A stretch of DNA of 64,000 bases from contig NC_088319.1 of assembly GCF_910592395.1 (NCBI RefSeq), forward strand, positions 10,790,001 to 10,854,000. Reading direction: 5' to 3'. Origin of the DNA: Lineus longissimus. Lineage: Eukaryota > Nemertea > Pilidiophora > Heteronemertea > Lineidae. The position numbers and the translations under genes are program-made. The notes beneath the pieces are model-generated. The model saw only the letters and a list, made by a program, of their open reading frames with translations. It was not told where the DNA came from and did not search any database. Every line of letters starts with the position of its first letter. The first letter of the stretch is position 1. This document shows positions 1 to 12,900 of this stretch, piece after piece.

Positions 1-2279
1 TCCCGCCTTAGGTTTTAACCGGGATGTTCAAAACTCCCCATTTTTATAATCGTTTCGCTATAGGTTTCCTTTTATAAGCAATATTTAATAAAGAGCATCT
101 ATCTCTAAACATAATCGGTCGATTTACGCAAAGTGCTCCGCATTGAGATCACATGCACCAAGGTCAGTTTCATCAAATATTTGCCGATCATATTTGTTCT
201 CATGTTATTGTCCTAATTGCACAAATACTACACGACATCATCGGTAACCAGCGGACACAGAAGTCGCCATAGAAACTGATGAACTAATTAGCAGATGAGT
301 TTGATTAATTTACGTGATGCAATTTTCATTTGGTCTGATAATGAAACAAATGGAAGAGATTGTGGATATTGAATGCAAAAAATAAGAGATGATCACATTT
401 TATTGTTGGCACACTCAAGAGTATAGTAGTATAATGAGGTGGTCCTACTGTCACTGTTTGAATAGGGATGTGCTGAAATCTCTCATCCACTTCCATTTTG
501 GATGTTTGTGCCGTTTCTTATTCCAGAAATCAAAAAACGATTGTCAAATTGTGTTTCAAGTCTTTGTCTGAAATATTTTCTCCTAAAACGAAATTTACTT
601 TTTGTTGGTTTTGTAGTGCCAATGACACAAATTAAAGGGATGTCAATTGTGATTTGGACTGTATAGTGTATTTTAACCACCTCCTACTCAGAAAATGTTT
701 GTGAGATTATGTTTGCCGCTGGTTAGATAAATTCATATGAAAAACACCCTAAAAAAATCAAGTTTTGAGGGCTACTGAGTTTCTGCAACTCTTCAGTCAC
801 TTTGTTCGTTATCAACTTGTAAATTACTGTCGAAGATTGAGCCAGAATTATCGGTGTTATGAATGAAATACTCCGAGCTGATTCCTGGGGAATATCAGAC
901 TTAACGGCGGAGCATTCGAGTATGCTGTCTGTGTTAGAGTAAACATAGAACAGGTTGAAGATTTTCAAATAAAAGTATCTCAGATCAAATTTTTCCTGGG
1001 TAATTTAATTTTTATTTACCACTTTGTACGGAATGCAGCGATCAATTTGTAAATGTGAAACTAGAATTAGAATTTAGCCGTCGACTCAATTGATGCCAAT
1101 CAGGTTTTATGATTGAAAATAGCCGAGGGTGGCAGTGATGATTCGTGGTTAATATCATGTTTTATGACGGCTTTGCCGGCGGCACTCGTAAACAAGTTGT
1201 AAGCCAAAGATTTCGTTATTAAAATGCATTTTTTTGGAAGCAGTCTTCAGTGTTAGCAGTGAGGTGCATTAGTGGTTAGATCCCAGACAGTTCATTGAGA
1301 AGTAGCGAGATGGAATTCCATCCAGGCCACTTATTATTTTCACAATAGGTAGGTTGAGATCAGGAACCTCATACATATAAAATTCGTCCTTTCTACAGAG
1401 TTTTATCCGTATATGTATTTAAGGATCCAGGATGAGTCGCTGTTCTCAACCTCGCCATTAAAGAAACCAAAAGGCCAATCTCCAACCCAAAAGCGGCATT
1501 TGGAATTTGACGCTGGATTTCCTTGGATGCTCGACTAGAGTCAGTAGTTCAACCGTTCAACTGTTCAACTGTTCAACCCCGTTCCCCAGAGATACTTGAA
1601 AAATGTGTGGTGTTCTGCCTCTCCCCTCCCCTGAGTGTCTTCTGCCCCCCATTGACCCAAAAGTTAAATTCGGCCCTGCTCGTTCTGCGCTTAATTTGCA
1701 TTGTTCACTAATAGATCATAGCAATTGATATGTGTCGAACCAATTGGCAGTCGAACATCAAATTTATGAATGAAAAATTCCCCTGGGGTGGTCTCTGGCC
1801 AGAATCAGGTGAATCTTGGATCCGGCTTTTAGAGTAAACAGTAAACAGGTTTAGTTGTTGATTTAAGTCTCTATCTGTTTTTGATCAGTTCCTCTTTAAT
1901 TTTTTTGGATGAACATGGAATAACCCAACAACACAAATAATGAAATGCGCAATACAATGTATTTTGGTGTGTGTTTTTTTGCTGAAAAGTGTGTTCAGCT
2001 TCTCTTAAGAATGTCTCGTCATTTTTAAAATAAATGAGAATTTACCAACTTGCCTCACCTTCATACTTAAAAAATTACATCACTTCCCGGATATTGTGTC
2101 AGAAGGTTGAAAGAATGGTTAAGTGGGATTTTAAGCTGCAATTTTTGCTAGTTTTCAGCTGCCATTACCTCAATAGATGACAGATATCGTCTGACAATTC
2201 TTTTGATATGTACATGTACCACAAATGTAGCATGCTTTTAGTGCTTTCTGACTGTTTTGCTTTTGTTTTTGCATTTCAG
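1..2279. other. Non-coding stretch, probable intron or 5' flank
   Basis: No convincing exon is visible. Positions 617-663 are the 3' end of family G (GATGTCAATTGTGATTTGG followed by ACTGTA). Positions 1259-1330 contain a decayed tRNA-like head (AGTGGTTAGA), probably an old SINE. If the microexon at 2280 is real, this is an intron of the RhoGEF gene, whose earlier exons lie left of the window. Confidence 0.5.
617..663 (+). repeat. Family G MITE, 3' fragment
   Basis: Only the right end of the family is present. It ends in the shared inverted terminus (rc of CAGTCCAAATCACAATTG) followed by TA. Full copies are at 32556, 36327 and 57493. Confidence 0.6.
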
Positions 2280-2324
2280 AGCATTATGTTAACCGTCTAC
2301 CCCCAACACGACAAGTGCAGTTAG
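2280..2324 (+). CDS. PLEKHG5: Candidate 45-bp microexon of the RhoGEF gene
   Basis: A strong acceptor (TTTTTGCATTTCAG) is followed by 45 bp and the donor GTAATG. Read in phase 1-1 the exon gives xHYVNRLPPTRQVQL, where x is a codon shared with the previous exon. The phase-1 end fits the exon at 24433, which begins with AG of a split codon. The HYV resembles, from memory, the HYLRVK at the end of the Ras-binding-like (ubiquitin fold) domain of vertebrate PLEKHG5. This is inference: the exon is too short for a confident assignment and the preceding exon is not in the window. Confidence 0.4.
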   Translation, partial: SIMLTVYPQHDKCS

Positions 2325-3497
2325 GTAATGCTTATAAATTCCCCGGTCCTCTGTTAACCACTTTACACCAACTGAATTGTGATCCTAACCACGGTAGCTG
2401 GATGTTTATGATACATTCTTCAGTCTTGTGCTGAATTCTCCTTACACACTTTCTAAATAACCAAGTAACCCTGAAGGTACTGTAAATTCGGAAGTATTCA
2501 TTAGTGCCCGTTTATTTTTGCGTTTTTGGCATTTGCAGATAATTGCAAAAAAATCGAATGGCCGTGAAAAAGAAGATCTCATAGAAATCACTGTTTTGGA
2601 GTTGCCAAACGTTACCGTCAATGTTTCGGTATCCAATGTCAGCACAAGATATCATCGGCCAAAAATTGGCTGCCGCAGCGAAAGGGGTTTTCAGCAGGAA
2701 GGCAGAATTTAGTCTACACCAAACAAAAAAAAGAGCAAATTCAAGAGCTTTTGGTTGCTTGTGAACTTTACTCGAATTGCAATTCTTCGTTTCTGAATTA
2801 TTTTGTCAAAATACATTTTGATACCATTATTTGTCAAAGTAGGACCGGTATCAAACGTTGATACCATTTGAACAAACATTGGTTATGCCATCCAGGAGAA
2901 ATAAGTGATACAAAATGACATCATTGTCAGAAATAGACCACTGACAAGTGAATCAATAACTTGTAAAGCCATAGATAAGCAATGATAAACGTTAGAATCT
3001 TCATCTTCATGATGCACTTACTACGAAACTATATACATAACACGATTGATTTCGAATCAATAATCAATAATATCGGTCAAGTGAGTTGAGACCTACTTTG
3101 TTGTCCAAAATAAATGATCTCTGACAAGTGAATCAATAATATAATATCGGTCAATTGAGTTGAAACCTATTTTGAGGTTCTTGTCCTTTGGCCACTAAAG
3201 TTGTTTTAACTTTTTTTTAATGAATCGCTCTAATGACCTATTGGAAGTATAAAGGGCACTTAACCTTGTATAATGGGGTTTATAGATCGTTAGATTTTTT
3301 TGCCTTGCAGTCACAATCTGGTCACGCCGCACACCTGTCGATCCTTCAAAAACAATTTCTATCAATGATTCCAGCCAGTGTCTGTTTGAACTTGGGATAA
3401 ATGCAATTTTCTATTGGATTCCATTGACAAATGAACATGGATTTTCAACAAAGTTTGATGGAATTGTCATTTCAGGCTTTCTAATTCAACATCTTTC
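2325..3497. other. Non-coding, no recognised feature
   Basis: An AT-rich stretch. A short direct repeat (TGACAAGTGAATCAATAA with ATATCGGTCAA nearby) occurs around 2941, 3062 and 3122. Nothing else can be supported. Confidence 0.4.
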
Positions 3498-3762
3498 AGG
3501 GTGAACCATTGGCACCACCATTTTGGCTAGATCTTTTAATTTTTAGATTTGAACAAATCCTAAAGAAATTAAAACTTCTTCAAATTGAAGTGATGGCCCA
3601 TTTAAAATGTGGGAGGGTGTTCTCTGGAAAACAAGGAACAGACTCCCACCATTGAAATTGGCATTCACTTCATTTTGAAGGAGTTCTAATTTCTTTAGGA
3701 TTTCAAGTTCTTCCCAAAATGGTGGTGCCTCTGGTCCACCCTTAAGTTGATTGACAATGTAC
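3498..3762. repeat. Family A fold-back MITE, copy 1
   Basis: The two halves are imperfect inverted repeats of each other: CACCACCATTTTGG near the left end pairs with CCAAAATGGTGGTGCC at the right. The ends are separated by about 250 bp and flanked by GGTGAACC/GGTCCACC. The centre reads TGTTCTCTGGAAAACAAGGAAC. Related copies are at 8636, 31720 (fragment), 31924, 34205 and 59669. Confidence 0.8.
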
Positions 3763-3890
3763 CTTGTACCTTTTGGGTAGGCCTGTGCACTCATGTATGT
3801 GCATGAATTAGTATCGACTTAAAACAATATATTTTCGTATGCAACAAATTCTGTGCATATCGTGGTCTATATATATGCACGCATTTCAAA

Positions 3891-4313
3891 ATGTCTCTTC
3901 GAGGAGTCCGTTTCGGTGAGACAAGATTGACTCAAAATCAGATAAGCCACCTTAAAAACCTCTTTGAGCATTCATCGCACCAATATCATGGGAACAACGA
4001 TAAAAATAGCGAGGACATACGGTTGTCGCTTTTGCGAAAGCACGTTATTGACATTTTGGAAAAAGGTAAGTGTCTTTTTAGCATTCAAGGCAAGTGGACT
4101 ACAAGAGATTTACTTATTTATCATGTTGAAGAAGGATTTTCTTACCAAAGAAGTAAACAGAAAGCACTTTGCTTTTATGTTGACGAGGCAATAGAGATGA
4201 ACATGTTATCTTTGAACACTGCTGACTCGCCCCGAGTCTTCACTATTCAAAGCGAACTTCATACGAGCAATACATTGCCCTCACCGTACCTCATTCGGTA
4301 TCGAAGCAATTGA
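3891..4313 (+). CDS. Unidentified 140-residue ORF
   Basis: The ORF starts at an ATG with A at -3, some 20 bp after a TATATATATG stretch. The product is basic and has no recognisable domain, signal peptide or membrane segment. Its last ~20 codons lie inside family L, because the same DNA from AAGCGAACTTCATAC onward recurs on the other strand near 58830. A good donor (AAAAAG|GTAAGT) lies at about 4065, so only the first ~58 codons could be an exon. It may be part of a mobile element or a chance ORF. I do not recognise it. Confidence 0.3.
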   Translation: MSLRGVRFGETRLTQNQISHLKNLFEHSSHQYHGNNDKNSEDIRLSLLRKHVIDILEKGKCLFSIQGKWTTRDLLIYHVEEGFSYQRSKQKALCFYVDEAIEMNMLSLNTADSPRVFTIQSELHTSNTLPSPYLIRYRSN

Positions 4314-4560
4314 TGCGTCATCGGGTCATATGCGAGTTTCTGAATGGAACCCTATTACAGACCCTATTGTCTGCATGTTCATCAGGCCGTATCTCGCCAA
4401 CTGATCTGCGCCAGACTTATAAACAGGAAATGAGAAGGTTCATTTTCACTGCCCGAGAAAATGTAAAATGTAGGCCGAAACGTTGGTCTTGCAACATCCC
4501 CTTCAACTTGTTGATATCTTCATTTTGCTGCAGCTTTATCAGATACCTTCCATGCTGACA
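4252..4560 (+). repeat. Family L dispersed repeat, copy 1
   Basis: This aligns with the minus strand of 58540-58835 over about 300 bp with gaps. Shared words include GCGAACTTCATAC, TATAAACAGGAAAT, GGTTCATTTTCAC, GCCCGAGAAAATGTAAAA and TAGGCCGAAA. No TIRs are visible, so it may be the 3' part of a retroelement or an unclassified repeat. Confidence 0.7.
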
Positions 4561-4679
4561 TCTGATGGTCTTGTGAAGAACTATTAAAATAGACAGCTAC
4601 CTGAACTAGACCAGTTGCATCCTCTAGACTGGTCAGTGAAAAAGAAACGTTTCTAGAATTCAGGAGTTTTTAGCTCAGG

Positions 4680-4820
4680 ATGAGAAAGCCATTTTCTGAT
4701 TGTGTCTTGGCCTAGTTTTATTTAGTGCTGAATCAAACATGACCCAGTGCCTTTACTATGCATATTGGTCACCTGAAGAAGACTAATTCAACTCCCTGCT
4801 CCTGCCTATAGTTATTTGGA
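4680..4820 (+). repeat. Family C MITE, 3' half
   Basis: It ends in CTCCTGCCTATAGT, the family C right terminus, and shares the interior words ACATGACCCAG and CACCTGAAGA with the complete copy at 61508. The left terminus is gone. Confidence 0.65.
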
Positions 4821-7800
4821 CAGACCCATGTGAACAGCGAATGCGTCTGGCTGTCTCCAGACTTATGACGTCAGTGCAAGTTTTAATAAAAACAGATTCT
4901 CTTTGAGGAGTGTATAAATATTATTCATTGAGAACTACAATAATTTGCAGGTGCATTGTATACATACAAAGTTTTGTTGGTTTTTGGTTTTTTGGTGGTT
5001 GGTGATTGAGTATTGTATTTTGTAGTGCTTTTACAGAGGGGGAATGGGGGAGGGGGTACCTGTCAAGATGTCCCGTTACAAAAAAGGTTGAATGCTAGTT
5101 CCCGATAGCCACTTCGTCCAACCCACTAAAAATGAATTTTTTACACTGACTCAGTAATGGTCCATTAAGCATGTAATTTCATATATTTTGAGTAAAGGTG
5201 ACATTTCTGCTTGGAAAATAATGAAATTTGACCTACTTAAGGATCAAATTAGTAGTAGTAGTAAGTCATTTATAATCTACAAGGGCTATTTTGGGAAATG
5301 TTTTGATCATCCTGATTAGGTTTACTATACAGAATCCTGTTATGTCACGGAAAACACCTCAATCCCACTTCTCTCGCTGAAAGTGTCCTCTATCCTGATA
5401 GCCATTTCTGGGCAATCCCGAAAAAGACTATTCCTCCCGTCTTTTACTGTGTTGACGGGAATCAGAGTTGGCCGAGTGAAACTTTGAAGGAGTTTTGACA
5501 GTGATGTCTCAAAGAGCCCTGCCCCCTTCTGTTGGAGTATGAATTTGGCTGAACCCTGTTAAGGCTTTGCAAGTGCCATTATTCTGGGCTTACAGGATTA
5601 AATACCTAAGTTTACAAAATATCCTTCCTTGAGTCACCTTTGTTATGGTCATGAGGTATGAATAATGACACCAGTTGAGTTCCAGTCCAGAGATTTGTAA
5701 GGGAGCTAATAGTGGGCACTGTGCTATGATGAAGTAACATTGCACAGGCCTAGCATTGTGTAGTATTCGGCAAAAGAAATATTTTTTTTACTCTACTTAG
5801 ATTTTCAAGGATATTGGACATGTTGGGGCATTTTGTGGAACCGGAAATTTATCGGAAAAGGAACGTGGATATGTAGGAACTTATCAAAATTCAAAGAACT
5901 GGAGGATTATGACTGATCACAACTTGGGTATTTGTGCAGACTAACATGTCGAAGTTCTGTGGCTTCGTGTTTTGGGATCTAAATTTTACATGTGTCTGGT
6001 CGGAGCGTTTGATTTGAATGGGACGTTGAATAGCGTGGAATGCACATTCATTGTTGATTTAAGGATTAACGCTATCAATATTTTTTTCTGGGGTTCAGAG
6101 GATAGTGGAGGTTCGCATTTGAAATTTGAATTCCTGGATATTTTTTTAGAGTTCACATGCAGGTTCGTCGAGGTTCACCCTCAAAATATTTGGACTCATT
6201 CATCTGATAGTAGGGTTATGTTCCCCAACTTCAAACATGTGACCTCATACTCTGGTCTCCAACCTGAGTGCTGCCCCGACATGATTGTCATTGCCGCCCA
6301 ATTTGTTGTTAAACACGTATTGTCTGTTGTGTTTACTTGAGGCCAATCCAACTTTGGGGTCAGTTTGCGATCGTCTCGTGGGTAAACTTATCAATGTTTG
6401 TGAAATTCCATAGGTGTTCGCACTGGTATGAGGATTGAATTTTTCAAGAAGTCGTCAATTTTAGAGTAGACTTGAGATTTTCAAGAAGTGGTTATCATTC
6501 AAAGTGTCAGTGATGTCTCTCAACTTAACCTACATATTTTGATTTTTCGTCTCTGTGAGAAGTTTCAGTGGTCATTGCGTATCCTTGAGAATGGAAGGAC
6601 AGGTTGATTTTTCAGTGGTTCTTGTTGTAAGGAAGTAAGGAGTCAGGAATGTTTAATAGCAGGTTTAAGATATTCATTGTGATGATTTCAAGGAGGCTGC
6701 TGCTTCAGGTTTCCTTTTCTTGGATCAGCAGAGAGCTTCATCGATTGATACCAAAAATCCAAGTCATTCTTGTCAAGTTCATTCTGGTACCCAATGTACA
6801 TAATGTACACAATCATTTGACTGTGAAATTATCCATAGTCGGTTGATTTACTTAAGTTCGGGCCAATAAGCTTTTTGAAATTAGATCATGTGTACTCAAG
6901 CTGATAAAGTCACTGCACATTGAACTAAATTACTTGTAAAACCAATGATTTCCATCAAAATCTTACTTCTAAACTTAAAAATCCTATGAGCTGAGTTCAT
7001 CGAGTAAGGTTCTGGGTTAGTAGGCCTACATACATGTAATTAGGGCCGTTGAGAACAGTGACTTATCAAGGATCCTTATATGTATACGAATAAAACTCTG
7101 TAGAAAGAGGAGGAATTTTGTGTACATTTCTATTTGCCTACGTACATCAAACCATGATAGGTCCCTCAATCTCCCTCATATTGAGTTTCTTGCTCTATAA
7201 AAGTCTGGATTATAAACTTATCAACACACACTCAGTTTGAACAGGTTTAATGTCCAAAGATCAGAACTCATTAGTCCAGCGTAAACTTATTGCAAAACTA
7301 ATTGGCCTTGGACATTATCCAGCAAAGTTTTTTATTTTGATGTCAATGACTGTGATATATTTATGTGTCATTGACACAATCAATAAGTACTTCGTCATTT
7401 TTTTAATGATTGGTACCTTTTGTTGGTCTTTCGAGTTGATTGATTTTGCTGATATGGCAAAGTTGAGGATGCATATAATGGTCATATTATGGATACATGT
7501 AGATGACCTTTGAAATAGAAAAAAATGAAAGGAAAGGAAACCCATCTAAAACTAACCAACCAACATACAATGCCATTCTAAATAAATTTGTTTTATAGTT
7601 AAAATAGATCCAGCCAAAATTGCTATAAAAGGATGTTTCCTGTATCTGTGTCCAATATGACCTTTAGAATAAAAATAAATAAATATTATCCTAAAATTAC
7701 CTGGTCTCATAATCGAAATATCTATTGTATGCAGTTATATTGACGAAGTATTACAGACATGGGTGTCAAGTTGTGACATTTAATACACCATATCGACTTT

Positions 7801-8635
7801 AAAGCTGACAGGACATATATGCATTCCCAAGTTACACCGAAGCCAAACTCTCGGGGGAATGTTCGTGAGGTGCATTTGGATCTTCTGCTGAATATAGCCA
7901 TACCCCCAGTGGTTGACTCAAAAGTGAGGCATTATTCTTCAAACACCATTGGGTGCAGACTGAGTGAAAGCATCCATTTATCTTTGAATTACGATGTTTT
8001 AAATGAAAGCCTGCCAATCAGTGCGGGGAGGCCAATGCTTGAATCGAGTTCAGACTTATTTGTCCAATATTTTATGTACTGATCTCTTGACGCTTCCACT
8101 CGAAGTGCATGCACCCCACAGTGTCTGCAGAGAATATGCCTCACTTTCGATTCGTGCACTCGGGGTAATATCTATATTCAGTAGAATATCCAAATGGACA
8201 TCACGAACATTCCCGTGTGCTCAACTTCAGCCGTACTTAGGAACGTATATTTGACCCGTCAGCTTTAAATGCATTTGCACCTCGGTGATATTTTTATCGT
8301 TTACCTGAGATGAACTATTAGGATGAAAGATTCCATCTAAACATCAATGTGGTTATATGAGGGCAGTACCGCTGTATCGCGTTTCTTATATTGACCACAT
8401 CGATTCCGTAAAGTCAAGTACTCTAGTTTCACCGATCTAAGACCGTTTCCGAATATTCAAGTCAGGTCCAAAAATGATATGATTGATGCCATTCAACATG
8501 TTCCTTTGGGATAGACAGTGGGTTGGCGACGACAATTCATTCGATAGTCATGGCGTCATTTTCAACTTTGCCTTATACCTGAGATATTTATTTGTTTAAA
8601 GCTGCTACCTTCAGACCAGAATCTTATTTCTCCTT
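4821..8635. other. Non-coding stretch
   Basis: No exon with paired splice sites and a sustained frame was found. Open frames here, such as the 122-codon one at 5972, lack a recognisable family and good borders. Positions 7800-8270 contain an imperfect inverted repeat around AAGCTGACAGG...CCCGTCAGCTTTAAA, with inner arms CATTCCC...GGGGGAATG, which suggests another decayed TIR element of about 470 bp. Confidence 0.4.
7798..8272. repeat. Probable decayed TIR element
   Basis: The left end reads TTTAAAGCTGACAGG and the right end CCCGTCAGCTTTAAA, which are near reverse complements about 470 bp apart. Inside, CTCGGGGGAATGTTCGTGA and TCACGAACATTCCCGTGTG form a second inverted pair. No second copy was seen in the window. 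Confidence 0.65.
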
Positions 8636-8866
8636 AAGGGTTGGCCATATGCACCACCATTTTGGTTAGAACTCGAAATCCTGAAGAAATTAAAACTGCT
8701 TCAAAATGAAGTGAGAAAGCACATTTAAAACACGGAAGGCTGTTCCCTGGAAAACAAAGGCCATACTCCCTTCCTTGAAATTGACATTCACTTTGTTTTG
8801 AAAGAGTTCTAAGTGCTTTTGGATTTCAAGTTCTAGTCAAATGGTGGTGCCTATGGTCAACTCTCA
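8636..8866. repeat. Family A fold-back MITE, copy 2
   Basis: The left arm GCACCACCATTTTGGTTAGAACT pairs with the right arm ending in AGTCAAATGGTGGTGCC. The centre TGGAAAACAAAGG matches the other copies. Confidence 0.8.
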
Positions 8867-9851
8867 ATTCTGGTCATAGAAATGTAAAACGATTACCTAT
8901 AATGAAGAGGTCCACCACATCCACATGGCTCTGCTCTCAATCCATAAAATCAACCATGCACTTGAGGACTACCGATCGCAGGTGTCGTATAACCGTCGAT
9001 TCCCTCTCCGTGTGGTGAGAACTGCTTGTGCTTGGTTATTCATTGAGTCTCCTCTTGACAAGGAATATGAGGTTTTGTTTCCATCTATGCAATTTATGGT
9101 GTTATGAGAGTCGGAGGGCGTGATACAATCTGGTCAATGCATGCTCAGATTTTTAATTACGAGTTCCGTTTATAATCGTTTAATTTCTTTGTAAGGCATT
9201 AGAACAGCTGAAGCTGGAGACAGATGTACATTTTGGATGAGATTTCCAGTGGTGTCTTTCTAGGATGTATTGTGGTTTACATGTATTTATCAATTGGAAT
9301 AATAGGATCTTAGTGCATTTATGGATTGTGTCACAATTTGTGTCAGTTTGGAAGTTAGAGGAAAAGTGCAGGGTTGGAATATCGGATCAAAGTATGTAGC
9401 TTCTTGTATTTTATAGTCATGGGTTTCACAGACACAGTGCGGTTTATTTATCAATTGGAATAATAGGAACTTAGTTCATCTACGGGCTGTAACGTGGTTT
9501 CTGTCAGTTTGGAAGTAACAGGAAAAGTGCATTGTTGGAATTTTTGATCAAGGCATGTGGTTTATTGTATTCTATATTTGTTTCTTGAAGGACAAAAGCA
9601 AGTTTGAGGGTTGAGACTATACAGTTTAGGAAATACTAATCTAAATGTGTGATAGAAGTTCGCATCAACCATTCCGAAGCGCAAAAATATGTAGAAAAAA
9701 ACAGAGTTTAAAAATGACATGAAATTTGTGACTGTGATGATTACTGTGCATGTCTTTAAGACGGCATTATTCAGGATTACGATGCCTTGATGGCTTGGGA
9801 TAATATTTGGATGTTGCGGTGATAGTTGTAGTCGTTGTTCAAAAGTACAGC
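8867..9851. other. Non-coding stretch upstream of the alternative first exon
   Basis: It contains the tandem duplication at 9270-9585. No TATA box or clear promoter motif can be assigned to the first exon at 9852. Confidence 0.4.
9270..9585. repeat. Tandem duplication, two units of about 166 bp
   Basis: TTATCAATTGGAATAATAGG, GTCAGTTTGGAAGT, GGAAAAGTGCA and TTGTATTCTATA-like words recur in the same order, starting near 9286 and again near 9449. Confidence 0.75.
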
Positions 9852-9948
9852 ATGGAAGTCGTGGAACACGGCCCGTCGCTTTATAGCATGTTCGCTCAGG
9901 AGTTTCTAAAAAACAAAAAGAATTCCGAGAGTGGTGAATCGAACACAG
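9852..9948 (+). CDS. PLEKHG5: RhoGEF exon 1a (alternative first exon)
   Basis: The ATG has A at -3 and G at +4. The exon encodes 32 residues (MEVVEHGPSLYSMF...SGESNT) plus one base and ends at ACAG|GTAAAT. The phase-1 end fits the next exon (AG AAA GAG), rebuilding a Glu codon. Joined in phase 1 to an upstream exon through the AG at 9849, it would run into a stop, so it is better read as a first exon from an internal promoter. It has no recognised domain. Confidence 0.6.
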
Positions 9949-12900
9949 GTAAATATTTTTTGTTTTGTTTCAGTTTTGTCCTCATAATGGGGAGGTCTAT
10001 AGTGGGAAATTCGTGCAGTGCTACATTCTGCAGTATGGCGGTGAGAAAGTTTTTCAGATGCAACATAATATTTTGCAAGTTCTATAACACAGATGATTGC
10101 GACTCTTGTTCACAGTGGTGTAGCCTTCACTGGTAGCAATATTAACATGATACCTGTCAAAGCGCTTAGCAGGCACGGATTAATTTTGTCTCTGTGATGG
10201 GTTATGACAAGATCACTTGTCATAAATATTGCAGGTCACTGCAATAAATACATTCCTTGTCTGCAATACGTTTAAATCTCTGGTGCTGATTTTTTTTACA
10301 TACCTAATGCTGAGTAAGAAGAATTGTCTTCCCTTTCAGGCTTGACCTCATCAAGTAGACATTATAGTATTTGGTGATATAAAGAATTTATTAGTCTGTA
10401 TTGATTCTTGGTGTTATCCAGATATAATTTAAACATTTTAGCCCAGAAAGGTATTGATCAGACCCATTGTACATGTTATGTCTGATAACCCTTGACTTGT
10501 GACATATGATTCACTTCAGTAGAATTCTTTGACAAGTAGGGTAGTCTAATCTAAGAGGAAGTTTACTTTGACTATGTCTAATGTCAAAAATATATAAGCG
10601 AGCCCACCTTATTCATTTTTGATGATATGAAGATTCTCGGAGCGGTGCGATGCTCTCACCGCTCCCAGCCTGTGATCCTGGGTTTGAATTCTTATCCCAG
10701 ATAACATATTGTGGAGAAGGTTTCCGTATCAGGAAAAGTGAGTTGTCATCCCAGTCTTTCTGTTTCCTCCTGCTCCTCAAATTGTCCGTCAGTGTAAAAA
10801 AATCCATTTATCTGTTCAAATTCACAATCCTTGGACTGCATCTTTGGCATACCGCCTCCAGTCAAAGACAAATTATTTTATTGGTACTCGATTTCACTTA
10901 TGCATAACTAATCATGGTGATTAATTTTGCAGTTGTTTTGGCAGGCAACTGAAGTAACAGCATATCATATATCCACCTGTCACCCCGTACCACTGCCAGA
11001 TTAACTGTGGATACGAAAACCAAAATTAGTCATGAATGTGCAATATCGCGTACAAATAAAATAATGTGATGCCCCAACACTCTCCGATTCTAGGATAGAG
11101 CACTGCTTGTTCCTCAGTTTGAAAGGTGCATGTATCACTCACACTTGTGGGAATGCTGAAAACTCCTGTGGCCCAAGCCAAGCATGGATACATCCTAGCA
11201 AGGATACATCGCATATCATACAGGTTTTGGATTTCACTTACTTTTCAAGGTCGCAGAGGTCAAATGGCACAAATTGGCCATTTGAGTGTAAGTATGGCAC
11301 GTTTTTTTTTAACCGCTGAAGCTATGAACTTGAAACTTGGTATACATGCGATCCCCTACGTCAGATAACTTCTGACGCTAAATTTCAGTCTGATCTGATT
11401 TTCGATTTGGTCGCCAGGTGGCCAAAACTGAAAAAGTGAAAAGTGCAATATCTCGCCTATTTGTGACTGGTTTTCAATAATATTTTTGTGGTATGTACTC
11501 TGAGCTTGGATACATCACATATCCTAAGGGGTTTTGATTTGACCTACTTTTCAAGGTCACAGAGGCCAAATGGTGTAGCATGCGTGATATCTGCACTGGG
11601 GCATTGTGGGTTTCTGTTTTCCTCAGCCACCAGAACTACAATGAACACAAACTGTGCACCCCAACCTTCTGACAGTTGGCCTTTATTGATCTGTGGATAC
11701 CCTGTATAATGACATTAAATGATCTGTCGAGGCACACAGTATAAAGATCAAATTTAATAAAATATTGTCTTCTTAAATATAAGCATGGTGAAAAAAATAT
11801 ATGCATAGTGGAACCTCCCTTAGCGGACAACTCTCTATTAAGGACACCAGTTTTGATCCCAAATTGGCTGGTTCCATCAATTTGACCTCTCTAATCAGGA
11901 CACCTCTCTATTAAGGATAGCATATGACAGTCCCAAGGCAGTCCTCCTTATTAGGGAGGTACTATACTGTACCTTTGTAAACCAAATACCACCGACCTTG
12001 AGAATCAATTCCCAAGATTGCCAAGACTTGGGAAGGCTTTCAAACTTGCCGAGCTGCCCTTTACATGCACCTGTCCTGGGAAAGGAGAGTGTTTTGGGAG
12101 TTAATAACATGATATATGTCCATAGATATCTATCGGAGGGTTTTACACTATTGTAAACTTCACTGAACCCTGATCGATTGTGTTTGACTGAAATAACTCA
12201 AAATTATAGACTTGCTTATAATTGAGTGTTATGAGGTAATCAATAATTTGGGTATGAATTACACTGATATTTTATAGGACTTTAACCCTTAGGGGTATTA
12301 GTTCAAATAAATGGTTTCTCTGAGAGTATGATGGTGTCGGAACTTCGCGGTTAAGGGAGAATAATTCCACCCTCTAGCATGTCTGGGAGATTGGGATAAA
12401 TTTGTAATAAAAATTGCGCTTGAAAGAAATTCCGTTGTAGACAGATATACCAATGCTATATAGACAAGCTAGTTTGCATGCATGAAACCTGCTATCTGAC
12501 AATGTTTATTTCCTTTTAGCTTAGCCACAAGAAAATGTGATGATATGCCTATAAATAGGTATGCTGTTTGCATTTCCTCGTGGGTCAGGAAAATAGAAAT
12601 GCAGTTGTATAAAGGTCTTATGCAATTGGAAATGTTCAGATTCAATTACAAATTTCAAATTTTTACAAAGAGCATATGCCTTTAAGCAAAAAAGCAAAAA
12701 AAGTTATCATTCGTTGTTGGTTAACATTGCTACTAATCTCCTTTTGTCAAGCATTGCATGCTTGAGCATCTTTCATCATATTGATTTCATAAATCTGATA
12801 AAAGTTTTACAACATGATCGAAATATAATAGAAAAATATGGCTAGTCTATTTCCTGAGTGAAGTCAAACATAGTATGGATCAGGGCTCTGTGAATGAACT

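Noticed and set aside
10613-10800. Possible tRNA-like B box (GGGTTTGAATTC)
   Set aside because: The B-box consensus is poor and no A box lies at the right distance.
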